From positions 148,321 to 212,320 of the forward strand of contig LXTR01000048.1 in NCBI GenBank assembly GCA_001683825.1: 64,000 nucleotides of DNA. Reading direction: 5' to 3'. Below, piece by piece: positions 45,901 through 56,431 of the stretch (the stretch's first letter is position 1; each line of letters starts with the position of its first letter). This DNA is from Flavobacteriaceae bacterium CP2B (GTDB lineage Bacteria; Bacteroidota; Bacteroidia; Flavobacteriales; Flavobacteriaceae). The position numbers and the translations under genes were made by a program. The notes beneath the pieces were generated by a model. It was not told the DNA's origin and made no database searches. It saw only the letters and a program-made list of their open reading frames with translations.

Positions 45901-47417
45901 ATTCCATAGAAGACCTGTCCCAATTGATCTATGATCTGAAATCGGCCAACAGGGATGCGCGCATCAACGTGAAACTGGTTTCAGAAGTAGGAGTGGGAAC
46001 GGTGGCAGCCGGGGTGGCCAAGGCCAAGGCCGACGTCATCCTGATCTCCGGGTTTGACGGGGGCACGGGGGCCTCTCCCCTTACCTCGCTGAAACACGCC
46101 GGCCTCCCCTGGGAATTGGGGATTGCCGAGGCGCAGCAGACCCTGGTCCTGAACGACCTCAGGAACCGTGTGGTCCTGGAGTGTGACGGACAATTGAAAA
46201 CCGGCAGGGATGTGGCCATTGCCTGCCTCCTGGGAGCAGAAGAATTTGGGTTCGCCACCGCACCTTTGGTTGCCTCCGGGTGTATCATGATGCGGGTCTG
46301 CCATCTGAATACCTGCCCGGTGGGTATCGCCACCCAAAACCCCGAACTCCGGAAGAAATTTGAAGGCAAGCCCGAACACGTGGTCAACTATATGTACTTC
46401 ATTGCAGAGGAACTCAGGGAAATAATGGCACAGCTTGGCTTCAGGACGGTCAACGAAATGGTCGGGCAAGTACAGAAACTGGACCGCAATAAGGCCATTG
46501 ACCATTACAAGGCCCGGGGAATCGACCTCTCGCCCATTTTACACCAGATCCCGGTACCCATGGCGACCAAGTTGTACAATACGCAAAAACAAATACACCA
46601 GATAGAGGATTCCATAGAATTCGAGATCATTGAAAAGGCACACCCCGCCCTATTCCGCAAGGAGAAAACCGTGCTGGATTTTCCTATCCACAATACCAAC
46701 AGGGCTGTGGGGGCCATCATCAGCAATGAGATCTCCAAGATCTATGGAGCCGAGGGGCTGCCGGACAATACCCTCAAGATCAATTTCACCGGCTCTGCCG
46801 GACAAAGTTTTGGGGCGTTTGCCACCAAAGGCCTGAGCATGGTAGTCAATGGCAACACCAACGACTATATGGGAAAAGGGCTTTCAGGAGCCAAGCTGGT
46901 GATCAAGGTCCCCGAAAAGACGACATTCAAACCTGAGGAAAACATCATCATCGGGAACGTGGCCCTCTATGGTGCCACTTCGGGCGAAGCCTATATCAAC
47001 GGGAAGGCCGGCGAACGTTTTTGTGTGAGGAACTCCGGTGCCAAGGCGGTCGTGGAAGGGATTGGCGACCACGGTTGTGAATATATGACCGGAGGCGTAG
47101 CTGTGATCCTGGGACCTGTGGGGAGGAATTTTGGCGCGGGGATGAGTGGCGGTATCGCCTATGTCCTCGATGAAAACAAGGCCTTTGAAAGGAATTGCAA
47201 CAAGGAAGCATTGAACCTGCTGCCCGTAGACGAGGATGGCGATATAGCCCAGCTGCGGGAACTGATCGAGAACCACTACAACGCCACCCAAAGCCCGCTG
47301 GCACAACGCATCCTTGAAAAGTGGGAAGCCTACCTGCCCAAGTTTATCAAGATATTCCCCGAGGAATACAAACAGGCGCTCATACGCCTGGAGCAAGAAA
47401 AATTGGAAATTATTTAA
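42909..47417 (+). CDS. gltB: glutamate synthase large subunit
   Basis: A 1502-residue enzyme making two glutamates from glutamine and 2-oxoglutarate. The N-terminal glutaminase domain (about residues 18-430) begins with the nucleophile Cys18 (HDNCGAGF), exposed after removal of a short propeptide. The FMN-binding synthase domain covers about 830-1210, with the [3Fe-4S] cysteines C1125, C1131 and C1136 ([16 protein letters not shown]). The GXGXG domain (about 1260-1450) ends the protein. The length is normal. It is followed eight bases later by gltD. Confidence 0.98.
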   Translation: MMMKKQGLYLPEFEHDNCGAGFICSLKGKKSNDIIHKALEILVKLEHRGAVSADGKTGDGAGILIDIPHEFFTEVSPFELPAVGDYAVGNVFLPQKENQRNYCTKVFEEHIAKQGLQLLGWRDVPVNRSIPGRIAAETEPYVRQIFIGKSGPEQTDAEFIRKLFIARKATEHNINNSKLSERNYFYLPSLSTRIIIFKGLLMPQDIKLYYKDLMDPRVITRLALVHQRFSTNTFPTWDLAQPFRYMCHNGEINTLRGNVSRMRSREELLQSDLFGKEIKDILPIILPGKSDSATMDMVVELLLMTGRSLPEVMMILVPEAWEKNPDMSEAKRAFYEYYSCLMEPWDGPASIPFTDGNYIGAVLDRNGLRPSRYSVTKDGYVIMSSETGVLELAPENIEFHGRLEPGKMFLVNMEEGRIVNDEEIKEEIAKRYPYKKWLDNNLVHLKSIPYNDCPLFLGETSLEKRKAVFGYTLEDINTIILPMGKNAKEPIGSMGSDTPIAVLSERPQLIYNYFKQLFAQVTNPPLDGIREELICDISLTLGSDHNIFDFSELHCRKLKIQNPVISKEDLDKIKNYDASPDYKVVSIPMLYEVNKGHNGLEEGLQKLVDQAEEAIDEGANILILSDRYVSEENAPIPALLACSAVNSGLQRLRKRNRISIIIESAEPREVHHFALLFGFGASAINPYLVNEIIAEQIEAHDITEFTFEEAIKNYNKAIGKGILKVMNKIGISTLNSYRGSQLFECIGLNTVLVEKYFPNTPTRIQGIGLYELEKEISKRHYKAFRKDHVAAELDLEIGGEYRWRRDGEKHMFNPISIAKLQKAVRNNEPESYKEFAEIVNEQSRHLMTLRGLFEFSNYDPIPLDEVEPWTEIVKRFKTGAMSYGSISKEAHENLAIAMNRIGGKSNSGEGGEDPDRFYRSQTGDWRNSAIKQVASGRFGVTSNYLTNALEIQIKMAQGAKPGEGGQLPGPKVNPAIAKTRNSTPYVGLISPPPHHDIYSIEDLSQLIYDLKSANRDARINVKLVSEVGVGTVAAGVAKAKADVILISGFDGGTGASPLTSLKHAGLPWELGIAEAQQTLVLNDLRNRVVLECDGQLKTGRDVAIACLLGAEEFGFATAPLVASGCIMMRVCHLNTCPVGIATQNPELRKKFEGKPEHVVNYMYFIAEELREIMAQLGFRTVNEMVGQVQKLDRNKAIDHYKARGIDLSPILHQIPVPMATKLYNTQKQIHQIEDSIEFEIIEKAHPALFRKEKTVLDFPIHNTNRAVGAIISNEISKIYGAEGLPDNTLKINFTGSAGQSFGAFATKGLSMVVNGNTNDYMGKGLSGAKLVIKVPEKTTFKPEENIIIGNVALYGATSGEAYINGKAGERFCVRNSGAKAVVEGIGDHGCEYMTGGVAVILGPVGRNFGAGMSGGIAYVLDENKAFERNCNKEALNLLPVDEDGDIAQLRELIENHYNATQSPLAQRILEKWEAYLPKFIKIFPEEYKQALIRLEQEKLEII

Positions 47418-47425
47418 TCGAAAAC

Positions 47426-48892
47426 ATGGGAAAGATTACTGGATTTTTGGAATTCGATAGAAAAGTTGAAAAATACGCTCCCGTCGAGGAACGGGTAACC
47501 CATTTTAAGGAGTTTACCATCCCTTTGAAAGAGAAGGAACTAAAGGAGCAAGGGGCCCGATGCATGGACTGCGGCATCCCTTTCTGCCACAGTGGCTGCC
47601 CCCTGGGCAACCTTATCCCCGATTTTAACGATGCCGTTTACAGGGGCAAATGGGACAAGGCTTCGCAAATATTGCACGCCACGAACAACTTTCCCGAATT
47701 CACCGGGCGCCTTTGCCCGGCCCCTTGTGAGGAAGCCTGTGTCCTGGGTATCAACGAAGACCCGGTATCTATAGAAAATATCGAAAAGAGTATCGCAGAA
47801 ACCGCCTTTAAAAACGGTTGGATCGTAGCCAGGCCGCCGGAAAAGAGGAGCGGGAAAACCGTAGCGGTAATCGGCTCGGGCCCGGCAGGACTTGCCGCCG
47901 CACAGCAGTTAAACCGCGCCGGGCACACCGTAACGGTTTTTGAACGGGATGAAAAACCCGGCGGGCTCCTTCGGTACGGCATTCCGGATTTCAAGATGGA
48001 GAAGCACATCATAGACCGCAGGCTGAAGATCATGGAAGCGGAAGGGATCGTCTTTAAATGCAACGTCCATGTGGGCCAAGATGTAAAGGCCGATGCCCTG
48101 AAAGCTGAATTTGATGCCGTTGTCCTATGCGGTGGTGCCACCGTCAGAAGGCAACTTCCTATTGAAGGGGCCGAACTGAAAGGGGTCGTACAGGCCATGG
48201 ATTTCCTCGCCCAGAACAACCGAAGGGTAGATGGGGTGAAGGAACTGGGCGAAGAAATACTGGCGGAAGGCAAGAATGTGATCGTGATCGGCGGTGGGGA
48301 CACCGGGTCGGATTGCATTGGGACCTCTTTCCGGCAGGGTGCCGCCTCGGTATCAAATTTCGAGATCCTGAGCAAGCCCACCACTGAGCGTCCGCCCGAC
48401 CAACCCTGGCCTTTCTGGCCGATGCGCCTGCGTACCAGTTCCTCGCACAAGGAAGGGGTGGACCGCTTCTTCAGCATCTCGACCAAAAAGTTTGTCGGTG
48501 ATTCCAAGGGCCAGCTAAAAGGATTGGTTACCGTAGAGGTAGCATGGGAAAAGGTACCCGGAAAGGGCCTCTCCCTAAGGGAAATTGAGGGTACTGAAAA
48601 GGAATGGAAATGCGAGCTGGCCCTATTGGCCCTGGGCTTTACCGGCTCCGAAACAACTATCGCCGGGCAACTGGGGGTGGAAACAGACCCAAGGACCAAT
48701 ATCAAGGCGAGTGTAAAGGACTATATGACCAATGTCCCAGGGGTATTTGCCGCCGGTGACCAGCGCAGGGGGCAATCACTCATCGTCTGGGCCATATCGG
48801 AGGGCCGGCAGGCAGCCCACCACGTGGATGCCTACCTGATGGGGGCTTCTAACCTGCCTTTAAAAGGTGAGGGTGACCTGCCCAGGGTTTAG
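47426..48892 (+). CDS. gltD: glutamate synthase small subunit
   Basis: A 488-residue NADPH-binding flavoprotein that passes electrons to GltB. The N-terminal cysteines (C46, C49, C54, C58: RCMDCGIPFCHSGCPLG) and CPAPCEEACVLGI hold the two 4Fe-4S clusters. The FAD motif VIGSGPAGLAAAQQL and the NADPH motif VIGGGDTGSDCIG follow. The start at 47426 lies 8 bases after gltB; a longer upstream frame inside gltB is a shadow. A strong terminator follows. Confidence 0.97.
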   Translation: MGKITGFLEFDRKVEKYAPVEERVTHFKEFTIPLKEKELKEQGARCMDCGIPFCHSGCPLGNLIPDFNDAVYRGKWDKASQILHATNNFPEFTGRLCPAPCEEACVLGINEDPVSIENIEKSIAETAFKNGWIVARPPEKRSGKTVAVIGSGPAGLAAAQQLNRAGHTVTVFERDEKPGGLLRYGIPDFKMEKHIIDRRLKIMEAEGIVFKCNVHVGQDVKADALKAEFDAVVLCGGATVRRQLPIEGAELKGVVQAMDFLAQNNRRVDGVKELGEEILAEGKNVIVIGGGDTGSDCIGTSFRQGAASVSNFEILSKPTTERPPDQPWPFWPMRLRTSSSHKEGVDRFFSISTKKFVGDSKGQLKGLVTVEVAWEKVPGKGLSLREIEGTEKEWKCELALLALGFTGSETTIAGQLGVETDPRTNIKASVKDYMTNVPGVFAAGDQRRGQSLIVWAISEGRQAAHHVDAYLMGASNLPLKGEGDLPRV

Positions 48893-48921
48893 GTTCGCAA
48901 TACATCAAAGCTGATCATAAG

Positions 48922-48947
48922 GAGCCATGGAAATGGCTCTTTTTTTA
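48922..48947 (+). terminator. intrinsic terminator of gltBD
   Basis: A perfect 7-bp stem GAGCCAT / ATGGCTC (48922-48928 and 48933-48939) with loop GGAA, followed by eight T. It lies 30 bases after the gltD stop. Confidence 0.85.
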
Positions 48948-48984
48948 TGCTGTATCCCCACCGGGGGAACGTCATAAAATCATC

Positions 48985-49014
48985 AAAAAAAAAGCCACAG
49001 CAATGTGGCTTTTT
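48985..49014 (-). terminator. intrinsic terminator of the ThuA-like gene (bidirectional)
   Basis: AAAAAGCCAC (48989-48998) and GTGGCTTTTT (49005-49014) form a perfect 10-bp stem; the A-run gives a T-tail on the minus strand. It lies 25 bases after the stop of the ThuA-like gene. Confidence 0.75.
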
Positions 49015-49038
49015 GGCGTGTAACCCATGCGGAACAGA

Positions 49039-50154
49039 TCACTTTACATCGGCTATTCTTAATTGTCGTTCCTTCCAATAGGCATCGTCACGGAATTCAA
49101 ATTTTGTGGGATGGTAGGTTCCCACCAAACGCACGTCGGCCCTGGCCGGGACCTCCATGTCCAACGCCCAGAAAATACCATTCACCAATAACCGCCTGGT
49201 CCCTTCAGTAAGCAGGTCGCTGGAAGATCCTACCGTAGACGTAAACGCCTTTCCCGCTACCCCCCCGGGCACCTGATACGACTTTACCCATGCCACCGGC
49301 ATCATGGGGTCGTTCAGGGCGACCCCTTTATCATTGACCATCGCAGCCCTGTCATCTGTGGGTTTCATCCCGTAAAAAAGATCGTTTTCATCAAATGACC
49401 CATTCCTGTCCATGACCCGCCCCAACAGGATGGGCCTGGCATCTCCGGGAAGGGGCAGGCGCACCCCGTACACATCGGTAGAACCCCATACATCGCCATC
49501 CTCTATCCCATTGGTAACCGGGTGAGAGCTGGCGCCTTCGGCAACCATACCCCGGGTACTTTGGTGTTTGTGGCTCCCATGGTGGTTAATCCACGTTTCC
49601 CCCAGTACCAAACGGCCAAAACCGCCTTCCCAGGCTGTTTTATCGCCTTTATAATTATAACTGTAGTGCGCATACGCGGATGGCGTTGCATCGTCAAAAT
49701 TAAAGGCATGTGTGGCCGTCCGTATACCCACCACCGGCTTCCCGTTTTTCAAATAGTTGTCTATATGCTGCATCTGCTCATCGGGCAGTGCCCTGAACCT
49801 GGTGAATAGCACCATCAGATCGGCCTGGCCAAGGGTATGCAACCCAAAGATATTGCCGCCGTAATTCGCATTGATGATACCCGGTTGCAGGGAATCCTGG
49901 GCGAATAATACCGTGCATTTGAAACCATGCCTTTCGGATAGTATTTTGGCCAATTGGGGGAGCGCTTCTTCAGACCGGTACTCTTCATCCCCCGAAATCA
50001 AAACAATATGCTTCGAAGCGGTGTCGGCGCCTTCAAACACCAGCCATTTATCCGTGGCACTCCCGGTATCGGCCCTCCCGACATCCGGTTTCTGCTGATT
50101 TCTGCAGGCAAGCAGTGACCAACAAACAAAAAAGCAAGCTAAGATCCTGATCAT
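49039..50154 (-). CDS. ThuA-like domain lipoprotein
   Basis: A 371-residue protein with a lipoprotein signal (FFVCWSLLACRNQQ, Cys17). The ThuA-like domain, a class I glutamine amidotransferase-like fold, is visible from KHIVLISGDEEYRSEEALPQ through DLMVLFTRFRALPDEQMQHI and RTATHAFNFDDATP to ILLGRVMDRNGSFDE. ThuA with ThuB acts on trehalose and related disaccharides via 3-keto sugars in rhizobia, and ThuA-like proteins are common in carbohydrate loci of Bacteroidota and planctomycetes. Exported, so it probably acts on the periplasmic face. It is the last gene of a run with the epimerase and MFS transporter. Confidence 0.88.
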   Translation of the reverse strand: MIRILACFFVCWSLLACRNQQKPDVGRADTGSATDKWLVFEGADTASKHIVLISGDEEYRSEEALPQLAKILSERHGFKCTVLFAQDSLQPGIINANYGGNIFGLHTLGQADLMVLFTRFRALPDEQMQHIDNYLKNGKPVVGIRTATHAFNFDDATPSAYAHYSYNYKGDKTAWEGGFGRLVLGETWINHHGSHKHQSTRGMVAEGASSHPVTNGIEDGDVWGSTDVYGVRLPLPGDARPILLGRVMDRNGSFDENDLFYGMKPTDDRAAMVNDKGVALNDPMMPVAWVKSYQVPGGVAGKAFTSTVGSSSDLLTEGTRRLLVNGIFWALDMEVPARADVRLVGTYHPTKFEFRDDAYWKERQLRIADVK

Positions 50155-50215
50155 AGACGATATGTTACATGCGCATGCCCCATCAGATTCCCGGCATAGA
50201 CGGCAGGAGGTATCC

Positions 50216-51055
50216 CTAAGCCTTCATCCCCTCCCGGATCAATGCCAGCCCATTTTCATAGATTTCTTCAACGGGCGAATAGTCGCGCCATACGTTAATG
50301 GCATTGGCAAACTCCGGAATGAGCCTGCTAAATGCCTCAATAGTCAACCAGCCATCATAACCGATGGCCTTTAAGGTGGCAAACACTTCTTCCCAGTGAA
50401 TTTGGCCTTTTCCCGGGGTACCCCTGTCATTTTCGCTTATATGCACATGCCCCAGGTACGGCGCTATACCGTTAATAGCCTCCTTTTGGCCTTTCTCTTC
50501 TATATGGCCGTGATGCGTATCATACATGGCCCGCAATGCCGGGTGGTTTACCGCTTCCACCAATTCCTTAAGGTCTGCCATGGTGTTGTATAAATAGCAT
50601 TCAAAGCGGTTCAGTGCCTCCGGGGTTAAAAGTATCTGGCGATCCCCGGCATATTCGGCAGCCCTGTTCAACATTTCCGCACTCCATGCCCGTTCACTTT
50701 CGGTCGGTGGCTGGCGGGTAAAATGGGCAAAGCTGGAATGGAAGGGGCCGCAAATTACCTCGACATTGGCAGCGGCGCCCATATCAATCGACCATTTCAA
50801 CCGGTCCAGTCCGGCCTGCCGTATTTTAGGGTCCGGGCTGGCAATATTTTGTTCGGGCGCCAGGGAGGCCACGGCGGTAACCCCCATGTTTATTGCAGCC
50901 AAATGGGTGCCCAATGCCGCATAGTGTTGCTCATCCCCTTCGCCCAGAAACAGTTCTATGCCATCATAACCGCACTCCTTCAGCTTGTCTATAATAGCAT
51001 AATGCTGCGCTGTCACGTGGTTCGTCCAGAGCAGCATGTTCATCCCTATTTTCAT
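50216..51055 (-). CDS. D-tagatose/D-psicose 3-epimerase-like sugar isomerase (TIM barrel)
   Basis: A 279-residue xylose-isomerase-like TIM barrel. The metal-binding residues of the tagatose/psicose 3-epimerase group can be traced: the glutamate in LTPEALNRFECYLYN, the aspartate in RAMYDTHHGHIEEKG, the histidine in YLGHVHISENDRGTPGKG and the final glutamate in DGWLTIEAFSRL. It probably epimerises a ketose or a keto-sugar in the cytoplasm. It lies 17 bases after the MFS transporter gene on the same strand, with the ThuA-like gene 61 bases further on. Confidence 0.88.
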   Translation of the reverse strand: MKIGMNMLLWTNHVTAQHYAIIDKLKECGYDGIELFLGEGDEQHYAALGTHLAAINMGVTAVASLAPEQNIASPDPKIRQAGLDRLKWSIDMGAAANVEVICGPFHSSFAHFTRQPPTESERAWSAEMLNRAAEYAGDRQILLTPEALNRFECYLYNTMADLKELVEAVNHPALRAMYDTHHGHIEEKGQKEAINGIAPYLGHVHISENDRGTPGKGQIHWEEVFATLKAIGYDGWLTIEAFSRLIPEFANAINVWRDYSPVEEIYENGLALIREGMKA

Positions 51056-51072
51056 CCGGAAGTATTTCTTGA

Positions 51073-52320
51073 TTATGCCGCGGCCGCTGCTGGGGCGGCG
51101 GCTTTTCGTTTTTTAACCCAGAACCAAAGAATCGTAAAGAGTATGATAAGCAAGCCCGGGAAGATCGTCATGGTCTCCAGGGTAGCCTGCCCGGCAACCA
51201 ATTCCAATTCATCGCCCGTAAGTCCCTGAGATGCCGCTACGGCCTTATCCTCATCAATCCAGCTGCCAATAATTGGCTGGAATATAGAGGTGGAGAACAT
51301 GCCCACAGCGCCTATGACAGACATGCCCAATGCGCCGCTCTTTGGGATCTTATCGGCAATAAACCCTATCATGTTGGGCCAGAAATACGCTACCCCCAGG
51401 GCAAAAAAGATGGCCGACACATAGGCCATGGCCCCGGTTTGTGTACTAAAAAGGTATACTCCTAAGGTGGCTAAAACAGCGCCTCCGAGCAAGACCCCGG
51501 TCTGATCGAACTTTTTGACCACGTCTCCCCCAAAATAACGGGCTACCGCCATCAGGCCGGTAACCAGGGCGAGGATCAACATGGGCTGGGCACCACTTTT
51601 TGAGAGGATAAGCCCTACCCATTGCTGTGGACCGAATTCTGAAATAGCGGTAAGTGACATGCAGACAATCATAAAGAGGAACAAGGGCGAAACCATCGCC
51701 TTAAGATTGCCTGTGAGCGTGGCGGCTTCTTCCACTTTCGCTTTCGGCCAGGGTTGGCCGAAGAATAAGAAGGCATAAATCAGGGTGGGGATCAGGATCA
51801 CCCAAATCTGGGATTCCCAACTTAGGCCCGCATCCGTCATAAATTTGGAGACCAGGCTGCCAATGACAATTCCGCCCGGAAACCACATATGGAACCGGTT
51901 TAACATCTTGCTCATCCGGTTTCCCTGATAGGCATCTGCTATCATCGGGTTACAGGCGGCTTCGGTACAGCCATTTCCCAGTCCGATAAGCAGGGTTGAG
52001 ATAAGCAATCCGGTATAACTCCCGGAATATATGGTCATGATAATACCAATGGCATGAGCAAAAAAGGCGAATTGCATGATGGCCTTGCCCCCTACCTTGT
52101 GGTATATGAGCCCGCCGATGACCATAGAAATGGGGAATCCCAAAAACCACATTGAATTGATAAAGCCCAACTGCTCGGCCGAAAGGCTTAGCTCCTCCCC
52201 CAATTGCGGCAAGATGCCCGCGCGGATGCTAAAGGACAATGCGGTGGTAATCAAAGCAAAACAACTTCCGTAAAAGAGCCTGTTTTTATTGGTTGCAGAT
52301 AAATTCACTTCACTTTCCAT
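51073..52320 (-). CDS. MFS transporter (likely sugar uptake)
   Basis: A 415-residue major facilitator protein with twelve membrane segments. It has the MFS-type region GFPISMVIGGLIYHKVGGK between segments 2 and 3 and an alanine-rich tail. It resembles sugar:proton symporters that accompany Gfo/Idh and ThuA genes in Bacteroidota. It is the first gene of the minus-strand run, divergent from the TIM-barrel and Gfo/Idh genes across a 709-base region. Confidence 0.88.
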   Translation of the reverse strand: MESEVNLSATNKNRLFYGSCFALITTALSFSIRAGILPQLGEELSLSAEQLGFINSMWFLGFPISMVIGGLIYHKVGGKAIMQFAFFAHAIGIIMTIYSGSYTGLLISTLLIGLGNGCTEAACNPMIADAYQGNRMSKMLNRFHMWFPGGIVIGSLVSKFMTDAGLSWESQIWVILIPTLIYAFLFFGQPWPKAKVEEAATLTGNLKAMVSPLFLFMIVCMSLTAISEFGPQQWVGLILSKSGAQPMLILALVTGLMAVARYFGGDVVKKFDQTGVLLGGAVLATLGVYLFSTQTGAMAYVSAIFFALGVAYFWPNMIGFIADKIPKSGALGMSVIGAVGMFSTSIFQPIIGSWIDEDKAVAASQGLTGDELELVAGQATLETMTIFPGLLIILFTILWFWVKKRKAAAPAAAAA

Positions 52321-53029
52321 ATGACGTTTAGTTTGAATTGGTTATTTGTTTTTTTGGTTGATTTCGGAACACTATAATTCCTTTGCCCTCCGTTGGCAGA
52401 GGCGATCCATTGAATGCCAGTGTACATCCCCAACAAGCATCCGGCTAAAATATCGATAAATTTCTTTATTCTTCCTTACTTTTTTCTCAAAATAAACAAT
52501 GATTCATTGCATTATCCCACAACAAATTTAGGGGCTATGGCCTGGTTTAGTTCTACTATTCCATTAATTGTTGATACTTTTTTGTCATCCTTTAACAGCC
52601 TTCGGTCCGGTTGTAACCAAAATCAAGGGCGAATCCCTTCTGGTGGTTGTTCCGTTGTCCTGGTCTAATTTATGACAAAAAAGTGTCGCCTTTTAATAAA
52701 AAAGGAGGAAGAATAATTGTCATTGTAGTATAGATTTGTGATGTAATCCTTTAAAAAGAATATTAAAGGGCGTATTTTTTATTAATTAGTTAAAATATTT
52801 GATAATTTATCGCATATAATTTTTCTAACCCCGGATGTGGCAATTAGCCATTGGGTGGATGGATATGCACTCAGGGCTGACCCCTGTCGCGGGGTTTGGT
52901 AAGCCGCAATACTTGAAGCAAGAGAAAATAACCGGGACCTTACACGCGTAAGATCCGGAATATTATCTGAAACCAACCCTGACGGACACTGAGTCTGCAG
53001 TACATCTGGTAAACTAAACCATAGGTGCC
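52321..53029. other. long AT-rich divergent intergenic region
   Basis: 709 bases between divergent genes. It is very AT-rich between about 52680 and 52830. A -7-like TAGATTTG (52731-52738) points to the plus-strand genes and would give a leader of about 290 bases; a short CCCC/GGGG hairpin lies inside it. No coding sequence or known riboswitch was recognised. Confidence 0.45.
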
Positions 53030-54079
53030 ATGCAAGAAAACAACTACCCAAAACTCCACAACGCATCCTGGCCCGGCGTTGTGGGGAAGGGCCCCGATTC
53101 CGAGCCAACAATTGATATTGACACCATGATAGAACTTACCGCAAACGCGGAAGTGGATGGGGTCAAGTTTGATGGGATAGACCTTTTTCTGGCCCTTCCG
53201 CATTTAGACATCGATGCGTCATTGGACGATATCAAGAAAATGGCAGACAAAGCCATGGCCCATGACCTGAGCATAGGCAGCCTGGTAGCGCCCGTCTGGG
53301 AGGGATTGGGCGGCGGTTCGGCCATGGGTTCCAGGGAAGAGCGCAACTCCTTTCTGGAACAGGTACGCAAGTCTTGTAAGATTGGGCAGGAGCTTCGCCG
53401 ATTGGGTGTAAGGCCCTATGGCGTGGTCCGGATAGATTCTTCCAGCAGCCCGGCCGAGTGGGACAAAGACCCCGTAGCCAACACCAAACTGATCGCGTCC
53501 ACCTTTCGTGAGGCCTGCGACATCGCGGCAGACTATGGGGAATCACTGGCGGCCGAAGGAGAAATATGCTGGGGCGGTATGCATGGGTGGAAGACCATGG
53601 TCCGGACCCTTGAGGAAGTAAACAGGCCCAACATTGGTTTCCAGGCAGACATGGCACATACCCTGCTCTATCTTCTGGGCATCAACAAGCCGGACGAAAG
53701 GATACTGCCGCCTGATTTTAAATGGGACGACCGTGATACGTTATCCGAGGGGCTTAAAACCCTGACGGCAGCATTGCGCCCCTGGACCATAGACTTCCAT
53801 GTTGCCCAGAACGATGGGACCGTATTCGGATCCGGTACACACGACAAAACCGGAAGGCATTGCCAGGCGACAGACCCCAACGGGAAATTAGATATAGCGC
53901 AGGATGCGGGGTACTGGCTAAGGGATGAAAAGGGGGTGCTCACCAAAAAAATGAAGCATATATGTTGGGATGGTTGTATGTTCCCCAATAAGGTAATGGA
54001 ACAACCCCAAACCTGGAATGACGTGCTGGGGGCAATGATAGCCGTCAGAAAACACCATGGATGGTATGAAAGCCAATAA
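53030..54079 (+). CDS. sugar phosphate isomerase/epimerase family TIM-barrel protein
   Basis: A 349-residue xylose-isomerase-like TIM barrel without signal peptide. Likely metal ligands are the glutamate in [16 protein letters not shown], the aspartate in [14 protein letters not shown], the histidine in [13 protein letters not shown] and a C-terminal [11 protein letters not shown]. It is longer than usual epimerases and distinct from the one at 50216. It is the first gene of a plus-strand run with Gfo/Idh and dehydrogenase genes, so it probably interconverts a keto-sugar made by its neighbours. The exact reaction is unknown. Confidence 0.82.
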   Translation: MQENNYPKLHNASWPGVVGKGPDSEPTIDIDTMIELTANAEVDGVKFDGIDLFLALPHLDIDASLDDIKKMADKAMAHDLSIGSLVAPVWEGLGGGSAMGSREERNSFLEQVRKSCKIGQELRRLGVRPYGVVRIDSSSSPAEWDKDPVANTKLIASTFREACDIAADYGESLAAEGEICWGGMHGWKTMVRTLEEVNRPNIGFQADMAHTLLYLLGINKPDERILPPDFKWDDRDTLSEGLKTLTAALRPWTIDFHVAQNDGTVFGSGTHDKTGRHCQATDPNGKLDIAQDAGYWLRDEKGVLTKKMKHICWDGCMFPNKVMEQPQTWNDVLGAMIAVRKHHGWYESQ

Positions 54080-54091
54080 TAAACAAAACTC

Positions 54092-55255
54092 GTGATCTTG
54101 TCAGATAAAAAAACATTGCGGATAGGCCTGGTTGGGTACGGGTTTATGGGAAGGACGCATTCCAATGCGTATAAAAGGGTTGGGGATTTTTTCCCCGAAC
54201 TGGCTTACAGGCCTGTACTAAAGGCCGTTTGTGCCCGAAGCGAAGACCGGGTACGGGAGTTTGCCAACCAATGGGGGTACGAATCCTTTGAAACCGATTG
54301 GAAAAAGTTGGTCGGCCGGGCCGATATTGATGCTATTGACATATGCACCCCCAACCATATGCATGCAGCAATTGCCATAGCGGCTGCCAGGGCCGGTAAA
54401 ATGGTGCTCTGTGAAAAGCCTTTGGCTAAAACGGTTTCCGAAGCCCAGCCCATGGTCGACGCCGTGGAAAAAGCAGGGGTAGCTAACACCGTTTGGTACA
54501 ACTACCGGAGGGTTCCTGCGGTGACACTCGCCAAACAGATCATAGCTTCGGGCAAGCTCGGCAAAATATTTCATTACCGTGCCAATTTCCTGCAGGACTG
54601 GACCATTAACCCCGAACTGCCCCAGGGGGGTGAAGGATTATGGCGACTTGATAATGAAGTAGCCGGCTCCGGGGTCACGGGAGATCTCCTGGCCCATTGC
54701 ATTGATACCGCCATGTGGTTAAACGGGGGGATTAAAGATGTATCTGCGGTTACAGAAACCTTTGTGAAGGAAAGAATACATACCCAAACCGGCGCGGTGC
54801 AAAAGGTAGGCATAGATGACGCCTGCATCTTTCATTGCCATTTTGACAACGGCTCATTGGGTGTCTTTGAATCTACGCGCTATGCCAGGGGCCACAAGGC
54901 GCTTAACACCTTCGAAATCAACGGGGAACACGCCTCTATCCGCTGGGATTTGCACGACCTGAACCGCCTGGATTACTTTGACCACCGGGACGATTCCATC
55001 GTCCGCGGCTGGCGCTCTGTCCATGTAACCGATGGGGACCAGCCCTATATGGATAAATGGTGGGTGCCCGGGCTTTCTATTGGGTACGAACACACATTTG
55101 TCCACCAGGTGGCCGACTTCCTAAAAAGCATTGAAGACGGCACTCCCTGTTCCCCCACCTTCAGGGAAGCGCAGGAAACCCAAAAAGTCTGTGAGGCCGT
55201 CCTGCAATCAGCCGCATCCAGAAGCTGGAAAAACACGAATGTCCATTGGAAATAA
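54092..55255 (+). CDS. Gfo/Idh/MocA family oxidoreductase
   Basis: A 387-residue NAD(P)-dependent dehydrogenase with the Rossmann motif [16 protein letters not shown] near the N-terminus, [21 protein letters not shown] [11 protein letters not shown] and a C-terminal alpha/beta domain. A GTG at 54092 is used as start; a TTG two codons later is possible. It has no signal, so it is cytoplasmic. It likely oxidises a sugar hydroxyl or reduces a keto-sugar. Confidence 0.92.
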   Translation: MILSDKKTLRIGLVGYGFMGRTHSNAYKRVGDFFPELAYRPVLKAVCARSEDRVREFANQWGYESFETDWKKLVGRADIDAIDICTPNHMHAAIAIAAARAGKMVLCEKPLAKTVSEAQPMVDAVEKAGVANTVWYNYRRVPAVTLAKQIIASGKLGKIFHYRANFLQDWTINPELPQGGEGLWRLDNEVAGSGVTGDLLAHCIDTAMWLNGGIKDVSAVTETFVKERIHTQTGAVQKVGIDDACIFHCHFDNGSLGVFESTRYARGHKALNTFEINGEHASIRWDLHDLNRLDYFDHRDDSIVRGWRSVHVTDGDQPYMDKWWVPGLSIGYEHTFVHQVADFLKSIEDGTPCSPTFREAQETQKVCEAVLQSAASRSWKNTNVHWK

Positions 55256-55265
55256 GACAAAAACG

Positions 55266-56405
55266 ATGCCCCTTATGGCAGATCAAAAGATGAACGCTAC
55301 CATTAAAGGCTTCTGCCTGCACGGTCGAAAGAAAATCGATCCCGGAACAGCCGTGTCTGTCACGGAAAACACGGCGGTGGTACCCATGGAAACCCCTGAA
55401 CTAAAAGAAGGGGAATTCCTGGCAAAAACCCTTTATACCGGTATTTGCGGTTCGGACAACAGTGCCGTCCTGGGCAAGTCGAATTTTGATTGGGTAGAAC
55501 GACCCAGGATCATAGGCCATGAATTCAGTGCCGAGGTTCTGGAATTGGGCCCGGGGGATCACGGGGACCTGCGAATCGGTGACATCATTACCCCGATTGC
55601 CATGCTGGGTTGCAGGCAAACCGATTGCCCTGCCTGTATCTCCGCTATGTGGAACCTCTGTCCTTCCAAGCAGATCATAGGGTTTCACAGGAACGGCGGT
55701 TTCGGTCAGCATGTGGTTCTGGAATCAGACCGGGCCGTAAAGTTGGCTGATGGGGTTAGCCCGGAACAGGGCGCCCTGGTAGAACCCTTATCTGTAGTGG
55801 TAAACGCGCTACACAACAAATGTAATATCAAGCCCGGGCAGGATGTGGTGGTTACCGGCTGCGGCATCATAGGCCTCATGTCTGCCGAACTCGCCAGGGC
55901 TGCCGGTGCCCGCGTAGCGGTCACGGGTATAGCGCGCGACCGGGATATTCGATTAAAAAAGGCCGCGGAACAGGGGTTTATTACCATCGAAGTTGCCCCC
56001 GAAAATACCCTGGGGGCCCAACTAAAAAAGGGTATCGTGGATAGCCATGGCATCCCTTTCGGAACTAAGGGCCAGGTAGATTTGCTCATCGAGTGTTCGG
56101 GCGTACCCCAGGTACTCAATGAAGCCATATCGGTGGTAAGGCCTGCGGGGGATATCTGTGTCATTGCCACCTATGCCTACGAAGTCCCGATAAATGCGAC
56201 GCAGCTTACCCGCACTTCCCTGAATATGAGGGGGTCTATGGGATCCTGCCGTACCGATTATATGGTCGCGCAAAAATTATTGCAGACCGGGACCTTTCCG
56301 GCCGCAAAGTATATAGACCTTTATGGCTTTGACGCTATTTCACTGGCCTTTGAAGATTCTATCAAGGCCAGGAATATCAAAGCGGTGATAAAAATGAATG
56401 AATGA
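55266..56405 (+). CDS. zinc-dependent alcohol/sugar dehydrogenase (MDR family)
   Basis: A 379-residue medium-chain dehydrogenase. The catalytic zinc residues are in YTGICGSDNSAVLGK and RPRIIGHEFSAEVLEL, the structural zinc cysteines in GCRQTDCPACISAMWNLC, and the NAD-binding motif in VVTGCGIIGLMSAELARAAG. The ATG at 55266 is the first after the previous stop; a longer upstream frame lies inside the preceding gene. It probably oxidises a polyol or sugar. Part of the plus-strand run with two Gfo/Idh enzymes. Confidence 0.92.
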   Translation: MPLMADQKMNATIKGFCLHGRKKIDPGTAVSVTENTAVVPMETPELKEGEFLAKTLYTGICGSDNSAVLGKSNFDWVERPRIIGHEFSAEVLELGPGDHGDLRIGDIITPIAMLGCRQTDCPACISAMWNLCPSKQIIGFHRNGGFGQHVVLESDRAVKLADGVSPEQGALVEPLSVVVNALHNKCNIKPGQDVVVTGCGIIGLMSAELARAAGARVAVTGIARDRDIRLKKAAEQGFITIEVAPENTLGAQLKKGIVDSHGIPFGTKGQVDLLIECSGVPQVLNEAISVVRPAGDICVIATYAYEVPINATQLTRTSLNMRGSMGSCRTDYMVAQKLLQTGTFPAAKYIDLYGFDAISLAFEDSIKARNIKAVIKMNE

Positions 56406-56431
56406 CAACAGTGTCCGCCAATTAAGAAAAC

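Noticed and set aside
47638..48705. 355-codon minus-strand frame
   Set aside because: It is the shadow of gltD, which has complete Fe-S and nucleotide-binding motifs.
55131..55265. N-terminal extension of the zinc dehydrogenase
   Set aside because: It lies within the coding end of the Gfo/Idh gene; the first ATG after its stop gives the family N-terminus.
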